From contig NZ_FOIJ01000006.1 in NCBI RefSeq assembly GCF_900111745.1, positions 310,001-374,000 of the forward strand: a stretch of 64,000 nt of DNA, read 5' to 3'. The translations under genes and the position numbers were made by a program. The notes under the pieces were generated by a model. That model had not been told where the DNA came from, ran no database searches, and saw nothing but the letters and a program-made list of their open reading frames with translations. Positions 8,139-17,120 of this stretch are shown in pieces (position 1 is the first letter of the stretch; every line of letters begins with the position of its first letter). The DNA comes from Stigmatella erecta. GTDB taxonomy: Bacteria; Myxococcota; Myxococcia; Myxococcales; Myxococcaceae.

Positions 8139-10856
8139 TTACCCGCGGGGCGGAGTCCTCGGCGCGGCCCCCTTCGTGAGGTACGCGTCGAGGCTGGCCC
8201 CCTGGGCCTGCTTCAGGGCCATGCACAGGTCGATGCGCTCCAGGGACTGGGCGAGCCGGCGCGCGCCGCTGGCCGTGAGCGCCATGCGGGGGGCGAAGAA
8301 AGCCTCCACATCCTGGCGGTGCGCCGCGTCACAGAAGTTGCTGCCCAGCATGACCATGTGGCTGGCGAACTCCTCGGGCACCCGGGCGGTCAGCGCGTCG
8401 TAGTGCTCCTTCACGAAGGTGTAGACCACCTCGCTCACCCGGGGCTCCTGGCCCGCAGCGTACACCATCCAGACCGTCTCGCGGGCATCCCCGGCCGGGT
8501 CCAGGACGAGCGGCAGCTGCTCGCGCAGCACCTCGGGGTCCCTCAGGCTCCCCAGGGCGCCGATCAGGGCGTTCCGGTGGCGGCGCTCCGGCTCCGTCTT
8601 CAGGGCCTCGCGCAGCCGGGGGGCTAGCGCTCGCCCGTGGTGCGCGGCGGTGATGGCCAGCACGCTGTCCACCAGCTCCGGCGCCACGGCGCTCCGGTCC
8701 TTCAGCCACGCCTCGGTGAGCGTCCGCGCCCCGGCGACGAGCGTGGGGTCTCCCCCCCTGACGCCCGCGAGCCACAGCAGCTTCGGCCGCAGGAGCCGCG
8801 TGTCCTCGCTCTCGTCCGCGCGCGGCACGAGGCCCAGCGCCCGGGCCCGGGGCCCATAGGTCTCCCGCAGGAAGCGGTCGAAGTCCTCCCGGCGGGCCTC
8901 GGAGAGCATGCGCGGCTCCACCAGGCCCAGCACCTCCAGGGAGGCGGTGAACACCTGGCGGTCCGGCTCCCCGGCGAAGCGGGCCGCCAGCGCCATCGCC
9001 TCCGCGGCGGGCAGCGTCCCGGCCCGCGCCAGCGCGCGCGCATCCCCGAGCAGCGTCACCCGCTCGATGCGCGACAGCCGCCGGTCCGCCACCGCCAGCA
9101 GCCGCTGCCAGTCCGCGCCGGACACCTGGGTCCGGAAGTAACCGGCCCCGTCCTCGTTGGGGAAGAACCAGTCCGGGCACGCCTTCGCCCCGGGCAGGGC
9201 CAGCTCCGCGCGCTCCGCCTCCAGCACGCCGCACACCCGCCCCGCCTGCTCCTTCACCCCGTAGCGGACGCACAGCGGCACCCGCCAGGCGCGGGCCTCC
9301 TGCCCCGAGGAGCCCACCGGCAGGTAGCGGCGCTGGGAGAGCGTCACCTTCGGCACAGGGCCCGCGCAGTCCAGCGCGGCGGTGACGAGCGGGGCGCCGC
9401 CCTGGTCCAGGAAGGTGTTCAGCACCCGGGCCACGTCCTGGCCCGCCTCCGCGGAGAGCGCCGCCAGGAAGTCCTCCGCCGTGGCGTTGCCGCCCGCGTG
9501 CGCGCGCAGGTAGCGCTGGATGCCGCGCTGGAACACCTCCCGGCCCAGCCACTCCTCCGTCATGGCCAGCACCGCCGAGCCCTTCCCGTAGGTGATGCCA
9601 TCGAAGGCGGTGCGGATGTCGCCCTCGTTCTCGATGGGCTGGCGGATGCGGCGCGCCGTCACCAGGCTGTCCACCTCCAGCGCCCCGGAGCGGCCGCGCA
9701 CCCGGTCCGCCATCGCATCCCACGTGGGCTGCCACCCCTCCACGATGCGCGGCGTGAGCCACGAGGCGAAGGACTCGTTGAGCCACAGGTCATCCCACCA
9801 GGCCAGGGTGACTAGGTTGCCGAACCACTGGTGCGCCAGCTCGTGCACCTGCACCTCGGCGAAATCGCGCTGGTGCTCCACCGAGTCCTCGGCCGGCTTG
9901 GCCAGGATCAGCTCGGAGTTGAAGGTCACCAGGCCCGGGTGCTCCATGGCGCCGCCCAGCAGGGGCACCGCCAGGGTGTCCAGCTTCTCGAACGGGTAGG
10001 GCATGCCGAAGTACGCCTCCAGCCGGGCGAGGATCTGCGGCGTCACCCGGGCGGCGTAGGCGGCCTCGGCGCCGCGCCCCTTGGGGGTGATGATGCGCGT
10101 GGGCACCCGCTTGCTGCCCGAGGGCTCGGCGGGGACGAACTCGAACGGCCCCACGCCGAAGGCCACCAGGTAGCTGGGCAGCGGCTGCGTGCGGGCGAAG
10201 TGGAAGGTGCGGCCACCGTCCACCCGGGCCTCCTCCCGGAGCAGCGGCGTGTTCGTCACCGCCACGCTGCCCGCGGGCACGTGGAAGGACAGCTGCCAGG
10301 GCACCTTGAAGCCCGGCTCATCGAAGCAGGGAAAGACGCGCCGGGCGCCGAGGGGCTCGAACTGGGTGAACACGTACCAGTCGCCCGCCTCCTGGGTGCG
10401 GAAGGCGCCCTCCACCTCGCGGGTGGAGGCGGCGGCCTCGTAGGTGATGCGCAGGCTCGCGGGCCCGGGGGCCACGGGGCTCGCCAGGGTGATGCCCAGC
10501 AGGCTCCCGGGCGCCACGGCCACCGTGCCCGCGAAGGCCTTCCCCGCCTGCGTCAGGACGGCCTCCTTCACGGCCAGGTCCTTGCCGTGCAGCCAGAGCA
10601 CGGCGGTGGGCGCGGAGAGCTCCAGCGCGATGTCCACCACGCCCTGGAGCGTGGGCTTCGCCGGGTCCACGGTGAGCTGGGCGGTGTAGCCCGTGGGGCG
10701 CACCGTGCGGGGCAGGCGCAAGCCTGGGGGAGCGGCGGCGAGGGCCGCCGGGGCGGCTTCGGCCGCGGCGGCGCTTCCCTGGGCGGCGGGGGGGCGGTGG
10801 GAGCAAGCAACGCACAATCCCAGCAGGAGGACGGCGAGAGGGCGTGAAGGGCTCAT
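8139..10856 (-). CDS. M1 family metallo-aminopeptidase, predicted lipoprotein
   Basis: A 905-residue zinc aminopeptidase of the M1 (aminopeptidase N/ERAP) family. It has an N-terminal export signal ending in a Cys-containing segment (LLLGLCVACSH), consistent with a lipoprotein, although the lipobox is not perfect. The exopeptidase motif is GGAMEHPG (a variant of GAMEN), the zinc site is HELAHQW with H338, E339 and H342, and the third ligand is E361 in LNESFASW. The C-terminal helical repeat region extends to the end, as in ERAP-type enzymes. It probably trims peptides in the periplasm or at the cell surface. It is transcribed divergently from the acyltransferase gene, with only about 85 bases between the starts for both promoters. 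Confidence 0.95.
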   Translation of the reverse strand: MSPSRPLAVLLLGLCVACSHRPPAAQGSAAAAEAAPAALAAAPPGLRLPRTVRPTGYTAQLTVDPAKPTLQGVVDIALELSAPTAVLWLHGKDLAVKEAVLTQAGKAFAGTVAVAPGSLLGITLASPVAPGPASLRITYEAAASTREVEGAFRTQEAGDWYVFTQFEPLGARRVFPCFDEPGFKVPWQLSFHVPAGSVAVTNTPLLREEARVDGGRTFHFARTQPLPSYLVAFGVGPFEFVPAEPSGSKRVPTRIITPKGRGAEAAYAARVTPQILARLEAYFGMPYPFEKLDTLAVPLLGGAMEHPGLVTFNSELILAKPAEDSVEHQRDFAEVQVHELAHQWFGNLVTLAWWDDLWLNESFASWLTPRIVEGWQPTWDAMADRVRGRSGALEVDSLVTARRIRQPIENEGDIRTAFDGITYGKGSAVLAMTEEWLGREVFQRGIQRYLRAHAGGNATAEDFLAALSAEAGQDVARVLNTFLDQGGAPLVTAALDCAGPVPKVTLSQRRYLPVGSSGQEARAWRVPLCVRYGVKEQAGRVCGVLEAERAELALPGAKACPDWFFPNEDGAGYFRTQVSGADWQRLLAVADRRLSRIERVTLLGDARALARAGTLPAAEAMALAARFAGEPDRQVFTASLEVLGLVEPRMLSEARREDFDRFLRETYGPRARALGLVPRADESEDTRLLRPKLLWLAGVRGGDPTLVAGARTLTEAWLKDRSAVAPELVDSVLAITAAHHGRALAPRLREALKTEPERRHRNALIGALGSLRDPEVLREQLPLVLDPAGDARETVWMVYAAGQEPRVSEVVYTFVKEHYDALTARVPEEFASHMVMLGSNFCDAAHRQDVEAFFAPRMALTASGARRLAQSLERIDLCMALKQAQGASLDAYLTKGAAPRTPPRG

Positions 10857-10941
10857 GGGCGCCCGGTCTAGCCCAGCGCAAGGACGACTTCACCTTCGCT
10901 GGCCTTGCCGCGCTGTCCGCTTCGGTGTGGAGTGCGCCGCC

Positions 10942-11916
10942 GTGTCCCGCTCCGCCCCACCGCCCGCCCCGCCCCCTGCCCCGGCCTCCCCGTCCATCCG
11001 GCTGACCTCGCCCCACCTGCGGCGCGTCATCGGCGAGCCCCCGGGGCCGCTCACGGGCTTCCTGGCCAACCTGGTGCTGGGGCTCGTGGCGCGGCTGTCG
11101 CGGGGCACGCGCGAGGCGCTGGCGCGCTTCGTGGGCGGGCTGGCCTACACGCTGGGCATCCGCCGCCGGGTGGCGCTGGAGAACCTGGCGCTCGCGCTGC
11201 CGGAGCGCTCGGAGGCGGAGCGGCACGCCATCGCCCAGGGCGTCTACCGCACCATGGCGAGCACGGCGCTGGAGTCCCTGGCGGACCGGGACCGGCTGCC
11301 CCCGGGCTGGGAGCACGAGGAGACGGTGGGCCAGGCGGCGTGGGAGGCGCTCCAGGCGCACGTGGCCACGGGCAAGGGCGCGCTGCTGGTGACGGCCCAC
11401 TTCGGCAACTGGGAAGTGCTCGGGGAGCTGCTCATCCTGAAGGGCGTGCCGCTCAACGCGCTGGTGCGCCCGCTCAAGGGGGCCCTCAACCTGCGCATCG
11501 CGGAGAACCGGCTGCGCTCGGGCGCGGGGCTCATCTACCCCAAGGGCGCGGTGCAGGAGACGGTGGAGGCCATTCACCGCGGCGAGAGCGTGTTCATGCT
11601 GCTCGACCAGGCCATCCCGAGCAAAGGCGTCTTCGTGCCGTTCTTCGGCCGGCTCGCCTCCACGACGCCCGCCATGGCCATCGCGGCCCAGCGCACCCAG
11701 GTGCCCGCCTGGGTGGTGCTGGGGGTGCGCGACGGGGCCCGCATGCGCCTGCACGTCGAGGGGCCCCTGCCGCCCCCCGTGCCCGCTGAGGGCCGGGACG
11801 TCATCACCGAGCACACCGCCCAGGTCACCGCCGCGCTGGAGCGCATCATCCGCCAGTACCCCGAGCAGTGGATGTGGCTGCACCGCCGCTGGAAGTACCC
11901 GCCGCCGCCCGCGTGA
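10942..11916 (+). CDS. Lysophospholipid/lipid A-type acyltransferase (LpxL/HtrB family)
   Basis: A 324-residue member of the LpxL/LpxM acyltransferase family, inner-membrane enzymes that transfer an acyl chain to lipid A precursors or related lipids. The catalytic H-X4-E motif is HFGNWE (H153, E158), followed by a region rich in Arg/Lys (VRPLKG). The typical end motif QYPEQWMWLHRRWK is present. One hydrophobic stretch (LTGFLANLVLGLVARL) near the N terminus may anchor it. The start chosen is the GTG at 10942; a GTG at 10927 is also possible. It is convergent with alanine racemase. Confidence 0.88.
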   Translation: MSRSAPPPAPPPAPASPSIRLTSPHLRRVIGEPPGPLTGFLANLVLGLVARLSRGTREALARFVGGLAYTLGIRRRVALENLALALPERSEAERHAIAQGVYRTMASTALESLADRDRLPPGWEHEETVGQAAWEALQAHVATGKGALLVTAHFGNWEVLGELLILKGVPLNALVRPLKGALNLRIAENRLRSGAGLIYPKGAVQETVEAIHRGESVFMLLDQAIPSKGVFVPFFGRLASTTPAMAIAAQRTQVPAWVVLGVRDGARMRLHVEGPLPPPVPAEGRDVITEHTAQVTAALERIIRQYPEQWMWLHRRWKYPPPPA

Positions 11917-11936
11917 GCCGCGCGCGGAGGGCCCCT

Positions 11937-13148
11937 TCAGTCCACCACCACGCGCCGCAGGTGCGCGCCCAGGCGCGTCACCACCTCGTAGTGGATGGTC
12001 TGCGCCCAGCCGGCCAGCGTCTCGGCCGGCAGCGTCTCGTCGCCGTCGGCGCCCAGCAGCGTCGCCGTGAGGGGGCGCTCGTCCGCGGTGGCGCGCGTCA
12101 CATCCACGATGAGGTGGTTCATCATCACGCGCCCCAGCACCGCGCAGCGCCGGCCGTTCACCAGCACGTGCGCCTTGCCGGAGGCCAGGCGCGGGTACCC
12201 ATCGAAGTACCCCACGGGCAGCACGGCGATGCGCGTGGGCTCGGGGCAGCGGTACGTGCAGCCGTAGCCCACGTAGCTGCCCGCGGGCAGCCACTTCACC
12301 ACCTGGCTGCGGCACTTCCAGGAGAGCACCGGCCGGAGCGAGGGCACCTCGCCCAGCACCAGCCGGGCCGACAGGCGCGACTCGGGCGAGGGCCAGAACC
12401 CATATAAGGAGATGCCCACCCGGAGCGCGTCGTAGCGCGCGCGGGGCAGGGACAGGCTGGCGGCGCTGGCGGCGATGTGGCGCTGGAGCGGCCCCTTCAG
12501 GCCGAGCCCCTCCCTGAGCCGCGCCGTGCCCACCTCGAAGGCCTCGAGCTGCGCGAGCGCGTACGCCTGCTCCGTCACGTCCTCCGTGTTGGCGAAGTGG
12601 CTGAGCACGCCCGTCACCTCGAACACGTCCCGGTCTTCGGCCAGGAAGCCGGTGTCGCGGGAGAGCTGCTCCAGGGTGAAGCCCTCGCGCCCCAGCCCCG
12701 TGTCGATGTGGACGTGAACCCGCAGGGGGCGTGGCAGCCGCGCCGCGCGCAGCACCGGGCCGGCGCTGGCCCAGGCGCTGTCGGCCACCACCGCGTCCAC
12801 GCCCTCGCGCGCCAGCGCGACGGCCTCCTCCGGGGCGGTGGCGCCCAGCACCAGCACCTGCCGGGGGGCCAGGCCCCGCTCGCGCTCGAAGGCCCGGGCG
12901 GCCAGCGCATCCTGGGGGGTGATGAAGTAGAGGATGTCCACCCGCGGGTGGACCAGGGGCAGCACCTGATCCAGGCCATGCCCGTACGCGTTGCCCTTGA
13001 GCACCGCGCCCAGGGCCCGGGCGGGGCCACCCCGGGCCTCCAGCGCGCGGAACACCTCCACGTTGTGCCGCAGGCTGGCCGCGCTCAGCTCCAACCAGGA
13101 CGACTGCGCCGCGGGCGCCTTGCTCGTACCGCCGTGCTCCAGCTCCAC
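11937..13148 (-). CDS. alr: Alanine racemase
   Basis: A 403-residue fold-type III PLP enzyme that makes D-alanine for peptidoglycan. The PLP lysine is K51 in VLKGNAYGHG (more often VVKANAYGHG), the second catalytic residue is Y295 in VGYGCTYR, and VHIDTGLGREGF and VLPVGYFDGYPR are further family motifs. The start is a GTG at 13148 preceded by AGGAGG at good spacing; an ATG further upstream has no such site. The protein is slightly longer than usual because of a polar N-terminal extension of about 20 residues. It lies alone, convergent with the acyltransferase gene and divergent from the phosphoesterase gene. Confidence 0.95.
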   Translation of the reverse strand: MELEHGGTSKAPAAQSSWLELSAASLRHNVEVFRALEARGGPARALGAVLKGNAYGHGLDQVLPLVHPRVDILYFITPQDALAARAFERERGLAPRQVLVLGATAPEEAVALAREGVDAVVADSAWASAGPVLRAARLPRPLRVHVHIDTGLGREGFTLEQLSRDTGFLAEDRDVFEVTGVLSHFANTEDVTEQAYALAQLEAFEVGTARLREGLGLKGPLQRHIAASAASLSLPRARYDALRVGISLYGFWPSPESRLSARLVLGEVPSLRPVLSWKCRSQVVKWLPAGSYVGYGCTYRCPEPTRIAVLPVGYFDGYPRLASGKAHVLVNGRRCAVLGRVMMNHLIVDVTRATADERPLTATLLGADGDETLPAETLAGWAQTIHYEVVTRLGAHLRRVVVD

Positions 13149-13348
13149 ACTCTGCCTCCTGGGGCCGTTGCGTGGCCCCGCGCCCACACCCCGGGCGCCT
13201 CCCGGCTCCTATCAGCAATGCGGGGGCCAAGCCCCCGGGCCCTGAATTCCGGGACTTGATTGGGTGCGCAGCAGGCAGGCACCTGCCAGGGTGGGTCATG
13301 TCCGCCTGACTGGTGCGCTCGACATTCCATGGTAGGAGCACGGGGAGG

Positions 13349-14011
13349 ATGCGCACGCTGTTCATCGGGGATGTCCACGGCTGTGCCGAGGAGCTCGACG
13401 CGTTGCTGGCCGTGTGTGGCTGGCAGCCGGGGGACCGCGTTGTGCTCATGGGCGACCTGGTGGCCAAGGGCCCGGACTCGGCCGGGGTGCTGGCCCGGGC
13501 GCGGGAGCGGGGCCTGCTGGCGGTGCGCGGCAACCACGACGAGCACGTGCTGCGCTGGCACCAGGGCTACGTGAAGCCCGGCAAGAAGCTCAAGCCCCAG
13601 CACCAGCAGGTGCTGGACACGCTCAAGCCCGAGGACTGGGCCTACCTGGCGTCCCTGCCGCTGTACCTGCGCCTGCCGGACTTCAACGCCATCGTGGTGC
13701 ACGCGGGCATGGTGCCGGGCGTGCCGGTGGAGGAGCAGTCGCGGGAGCACCTGCTCAACCTGCGCAGCATCACCCGGGACGGGACGCCCTCCAAGCGCGT
13801 GGATGGGGGCGAGCCCTGGGCCAGCCACTGGCGGGGGCCGGAGCTCATCCTCTTCGGGCACGACGCCATGCGCGGCATCCAGCGCCACCCGCACGCGCTT
13901 GGGCTGGACTCGGGCTGCGTCTATGGCGGACGGCTCACCGCGTACGCGCTGCCCGAGGGGCGCTTTTACTCGGTGCCCGCCCGGCGCGCGTACATGGACG
14001 CGACCCTCTAA
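13349..14011 (+). CDS. Calcineurin-like metallophosphoesterase (ApaH/PrpE type)
   Basis: A 220-residue phosphoesterase with all core metal motifs: GDVHG at residues 7-11, GDLVAKGPDS, GNHDEH, a VVHAGMV segment and GHDAM near the C terminus. It is shorter than ApaH and resembles the diadenosine tetraphosphatase/serine-threonine phosphatase group. The substrate could be a dinucleoside polyphosphate or a phosphoprotein. The start is the ATG at 13349 with GGGGAGG immediately before it, which is unusually close spacing. The class III aminotransferase gene follows after 29 bases and may share the transcript. Confidence 0.88.
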   Translation: MRTLFIGDVHGCAEELDALLAVCGWQPGDRVVLMGDLVAKGPDSAGVLARARERGLLAVRGNHDEHVLRWHQGYVKPGKKLKPQHQQVLDTLKPEDWAYLASLPLYLRLPDFNAIVVHAGMVPGVPVEEQSREHLLNLRSITRDGTPSKRVDGGEPWASHWRGPELILFGHDAMRGIQRHPHALGLDSGCVYGGRLTAYALPEGRFYSVPARRAYMDATL

Positions 14012-14040
14012 CGGCGATTTCTCGCACAAGGACGCCCACT

Positions 14041-15420
14041 GTGAGCACTCCGAAGGCAGCCCTGGAACGGCTTTCCGACACCGCCCCGAAGTCCGCGGCC
14101 TACCGCAACGACCGCAACCACGTGTTCCACTCCTGGTCGGCCCAGGCCACGTTGGATCCCGTCGTGGTGACGGGCGCGAAGGGGGCCCGGTTCTGGGATG
14201 AGAACGGCAGGACGTGGCTGGACTTCTCCAGCCAGCTCGTCAACGTCAACGTCGGCCACCAGCACCCCAAGCTCGTCGCCGCCATCCAGGCGCAGGCCGC
14301 GAAGCTGTGCACGGTGGCGCCCTACCACGCCAACGAGGCGGCCAGCGAAGCGGCCCGGCTGATCGCCGAGGTGGCGCCGGGAGACCTCAACAAGGTCTTC
14401 TTCACCAACGGGGGCGCCGAGGCCATCGAGAACGCCCTGCGCATGGCGCGCCACCACACGGGGCGCCACAAGGTGATGGCGGCCTACCGCAGCTACCACG
14501 GCGCCACCAGCGGCGCGAACACCCTGACCGGAGACCCCCGCCGCTGGGGCTCCGAGCCCGGCATGCCCGGCGTGGTCCACTTCTGGGGCCCCTACCTGTA
14601 CCGCTCGGCGTTCCATGCCACCACGCCGGCCGAGGAGTGCGAGCGCGCCCTGTCCCACCTCGCCGACGTGCTCATGATGGAGGGCCCGCACACCGTGGCC
14701 GCCATCGTGCTGGAGAGCGTGGTGGGCGGCAACGGCATCCTCGTCCCGCCGGACGGCTACCTCCAGGGGGTGCGCCGGCTGTGCGACCAGCACGGCATCG
14801 TGATGATCGCCGACGAGGTGATGACCGGCTTCGGCCGGTGCGGCGAGTGGTTCGCGGTGAATCACTGGAACGTGACGCCCGACCTCATCACCTTCGCCAA
14901 GGGCGTCAACTGCGGCTACGTCCCGCTGGGCGGCGTCATCCTCAGCGACCGGATCGCCGAGACCTTCGCCCACCGCGCCTATCCTGGAGGCCTGACGTAC
15001 TCGGGCCATCCGCTGGCCTGCGCGGCGGCCGTGGCCTGCCTCCACATCTACAAGGAAGAGCGCATCCTGGAGCACGCCCGCCACCTGGGCGAGGACGTCA
15101 TCGGCCCGGCGCTGAGGGAGATCCAGCAGCGCCACCCGTCGGTGGGCGAGGTGCGCGGCCTCGGGGTGTTCTGGGCCATCGAGCTGGTGCGCAACCGGAA
15201 GACGCGCGAGCCGCTCGTGCCCTACAACGCCTCGGGCCCCGCCAACGCGCCGATGGCGGAGCTCGTCAGCGCGTGCAAGGCGCGGGGGGTGTGGCCGTTC
15301 ACGCACTTCAACCGCATGCATGTCGTGCCCCCGCTGACCCTCACCGACGACGAGGCGCGGGAAGGCCTCGCCCTCATCGACGAGGTGCTGTCGCTCGCCG
15401 ACCGTCACGTCAGCGGCTGA
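14041..15420 (+). CDS. Class III PLP-dependent aminotransferase
   Basis: A 459-residue omega-aminotransferase. It has the substrate-side WLDFSSQLVNVNVGHQHP segment, the FFTNGGAEAIENALR phosphate-binding loop, the IADEVMTGFGRCGEWFA motif with the Asp that pairs with PLP, and K287 in TFAKGVNCGYVPLGG. It is closest in style to taurine or beta-alanine:pyruvate aminotransferases; the amine donor cannot be fixed from sequence. The start is a GTG at 14041 with AAGGACG upstream. Its 3' end faces a VOC/diiron-oxidase operon with 8 bases between the stops; a short inverted repeat (GCTGA/TCAGC) joins both stop codons. Confidence 0.92.
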   Translation: MSTPKAALERLSDTAPKSAAYRNDRNHVFHSWSAQATLDPVVVTGAKGARFWDENGRTWLDFSSQLVNVNVGHQHPKLVAAIQAQAAKLCTVAPYHANEAASEAARLIAEVAPGDLNKVFFTNGGAEAIENALRMARHHTGRHKVMAAYRSYHGATSGANTLTGDPRRWGSEPGMPGVVHFWGPYLYRSAFHATTPAEECERALSHLADVLMMEGPHTVAAIVLESVVGGNGILVPPDGYLQGVRRLCDQHGIVMIADEVMTGFGRCGEWFAVNHWNVTPDLITFAKGVNCGYVPLGGVILSDRIAETFAHRAYPGGLTYSGHPLACAAAVACLHIYKEERILEHARHLGEDVIGPALREIQQRHPSVGEVRGLGVFWAIELVRNRKTREPLVPYNASGPANAPMAELVSACKARGVWPFTHFNRMHVVPPLTLTDDEAREGLALIDEVLSLADRHVSG

Positions 15421-15428
15421 GGCCCGCG

Positions 15429-15878
15429 TCAGCGGCGGGAGGAGGCGGGCGCCTCGCTCAGCTCCATCGAGAAGACCTGGTCCTGGTGGCGGAACGCCTT
15501 GAACTCCAGGGCGTTGCCCGAGAAGTCGTGGACGAACATGGAGATGTGCTCGCCCACCTTCCCCTCGAGCCGGACATGGGGCTCCTTGACGAAGCGCACG
15601 TTGCCGGCCTTCAGCCGCTGGAGCAGCGCATGGAAGGCGTCCCAGTCGAGGTTCAGCCCGAAGTGGGGAATCGTCACATCGCTGCCGTCGAAGTCGGACT
15701 CGCTGGTCTTCGGCCGCTCGGCCAGGTGCGCGACGATCTGGTGCCCGTAGAAGTCGAAGTCCACGTAGTGGTCCGTGCTGCGCCCCTCGGGACAGCCGAT
15801 GACGCCCGTGTAGAAGGCCCGCGCCGAGGCGAGATCCGACACGGGGAAGGCAAGGTGGAAGTTCTGGATGGCCGCCAT
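15429..15878 (-). CDS. VOC (glyoxalase/extradiol dioxygenase) superfamily protein
   Basis: A 149-residue metalloprotein of the vicinal oxygen chelate fold, with two beta-alpha-beta-beta-beta modules. The expected metal ligands are H8 (NFHLAFPV), H72 (TIPHFGLNLD) and E125 (GNALEFKAF), a 2-His-1-Glu set. Family members include glyoxalases, fosfomycin resistance proteins and extradiol dioxygenases, so the reaction is open. The ATG at 15878 lies 14 bases after the diiron-oxidase stop on the same strand, so the two genes are very likely one operon. Confidence 0.88.
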   Translation of the reverse strand: MAAIQNFHLAFPVSDLASARAFYTGVIGCPEGRSTDHYVDFDFYGHQIVAHLAERPKTSESDFDGSDVTIPHFGLNLDWDAFHALLQRLKAGNVRFVKEPHVRLEGKVGEHISMFVHDFSGNALEFKAFRHQDQVFSMELSEAPASSRR

Positions 15879-15892
15879 GGTGAAGTCCCCTC

Positions 15893-16621
15893 TCAGGCCG
15901 CGCGGAGCGCCGCGCCCGCGGTCTCGAAGATGTTGTCCCAGAACTGGTCGAAGACGCCCTTGCTCTTGCGGTAGCCCTCGACCAGCCCCTCCAGCGCCGC
16001 GGGGTCCGCGTCCACCGCCTCCATGAGCGCCGCGCGCAGCAGCTCGCGGTGCGCGATGTCGATCTCCCCGGTGTGGATGTCCCAGAACCGCCAGTCCAGC
16101 CGGTCCTTCATCGCCTGGATGGCCGGGTTCTGGATGAAGTGCGCGTGCATGGACGCCAGGTAGACCTGGCACAGGCACTCGCCCCCCATGCCGCGCAGCC
16201 CGACGGCGTACCAGGGAGACTCCGTCATCACCAGGTCGCGAATCTCCCCCAGCAGTTGGAGGTTGGCCGGGTGCGCGTTCGCCTCCAGTTCCTCCCGGGG
16301 AATGCCGAGGCTCACCAGGAAGTCATCGTAGATCTGCTGGTGCGCCTGCGTGTGCTGGCCGTTGCCCAGCTCATCGTTGAGGAAGTCGGCCAGCAGGCTG
16401 CGCAGCTTCCCGAACGGAAGGCGGTAGACCAGGAGCGCCAGGTCGCTGATGTAGAAGATGGTGAAGTAGCGGTACTGCACGAAGATCTGCTTCAGGACCT
16501 CCAGCGGGGCGTGCTCCAGGGACTGGAGCTTCCGGTCCGCCAGATACTCGGCCTGGGTCCGTGCGTTGTCCGCCATCCGCCAGAACTCTTCCTTCATGGC
16601 TTGGATCGACTGTTGACTCAC
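15893..16621 (-). CDS. Haem-oxygenase-like diiron oxidase (HDO) family protein
   Basis: A 242-residue all-helical protein of the haem-oxygenase-like fold with a full set of candidate diiron ligands: E84 (NDELGNGQ), H94 (TQAHQQ), E148 (GGECL), H183 (WDIHTGE), D188 and H191 (IDIAHREL). These positions match the pattern of HDO enzymes such as UndA, BesC and SznF, which oxidise or fragment small substrates using O2. The start chosen is the GTG at 16621 with GAGG eight bases upstream; the frame also runs to a GTG at 16729, but that extension would cover an AT-rich palindrome that looks like a promoter or operator. It is the first gene of an operon with the VOC gene. The substrate is unknown. Confidence 0.8.
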   Translation of the reverse strand: MSQQSIQAMKEEFWRMADNARTQAEYLADRKLQSLEHAPLEVLKQIFVQYRYFTIFYISDLALLVYRLPFGKLRSLLADFLNDELGNGQHTQAHQQIYDDFLVSLGIPREELEANAHPANLQLLGEIRDLVMTESPWYAVGLRGMGGECLCQVYLASMHAHFIQNPAIQAMKDRLDWRFWDIHTGEIDIAHRELLRAALMEAVDADPAALEGLVEGYRKSKGVFDQFWDNIFETAGAALRAA

Positions 16622-16688
16622 TGATTCCGCCTCTGTCCCAAAGGGTCGAGCCTTGACCTGCGTCACAGGCCGGAATCTATCAGAATCC

Positions 16689-16705
16689 TTCTCAAAACCT
16701 GAGAA
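16689..16705. promoter_or_regulatory. Inverted repeat, candidate operator of the HDO/VOC operon
   Basis: The palindrome TTCTCA-AAACC-TGAGAA lies 68 bases upstream of the chosen HDO start, in the only AT-rich stretch of the neighbourhood. A direct repeat of GATTC on the minus strand lies next to it. A regulator binding here would control the HDO/VOC operon; the regulator is unknown. Confidence 0.4.
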
Positions 16706-16748
16706 ACTCTGTTTCGCTTGCTCCTCCACAGGACGTGGGGCCGAGGGA

Positions 16749-17120
16749 CTAGTGACTGCCCTCCCCGGCCAGCTCCCGCAGCCGGGCGATGAGCTTCCAC
16801 AAGTCGAACGGCTTCTGGAAGAAGTCCGCGCAGGCGACAGGGGCTTCCCGGTTGAGGATGGCCAGGGGCACGGCGCTCATGAGCACCACGGGCACGTGCT
16901 TCCAGCGCTCGTCCGCGGCCATCTCCCGCAGCAGCTCCCGCCCATCCATCACCGGCATCATCACATCGACGAGCGCCACGTCGGGCGTCTCCTCGCGCAG
17001 CCGGTGGACCGCCTCACGGCCGTTGCCCGCCGTGACGACCCGGAACCCCTCGTCCGCGAGGATGCCCGAGAGCGCGTCGAGAATGGCGTGCTCGTCGTCG
17101 ACGAGGAGGACCGTCTTCAC
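16749..17120 (-). CDS. Single-domain response regulator coupled to a KaiC-like ATPase
   Basis: A 123-residue receiver domain with D8/D9, phospho-acceptor D52 (VALVDVMMPVMDG), S83 and the lysine of FQKPFD. It has no output domain. The start is a GTG whose four bases GTGA overlap the stop of the upstream KaiC-like gene, so translation of the two is coupled. It probably acts with that ATPase in one pathway. The sequence is similar in style to the regulator at 3725-4096 but clearly distinct. Confidence 0.9.
   Translation of the reverse strand: MKTVLLVDDEHAILDALSGILADEGFRVVTAGNGREAVHRLREETPDVALVDVMMPVMDGRELLREMAADERWKHVPVVLMSAVPLAILNREAPVACADFFQKPFDLWKLIARLRELAGEGSH

Noticed and set aside
10318-13533. 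A 1071-codon minus-strand frame across the aminopeptidase start, the acyltransferase and alanine racemase genes
   Set aside because: It has no domain and runs through three genes with strong family matches in other frames; its length is a GC effect.
15893-16729. The longer HDO protein beginning at the GTG at 16729
   Set aside because: The extra 36 codons cover an AT-rich palindromic stretch and lack a ribosome-binding site, whereas the GTG at 16621 has one; the longer form is kept only as an alternative.
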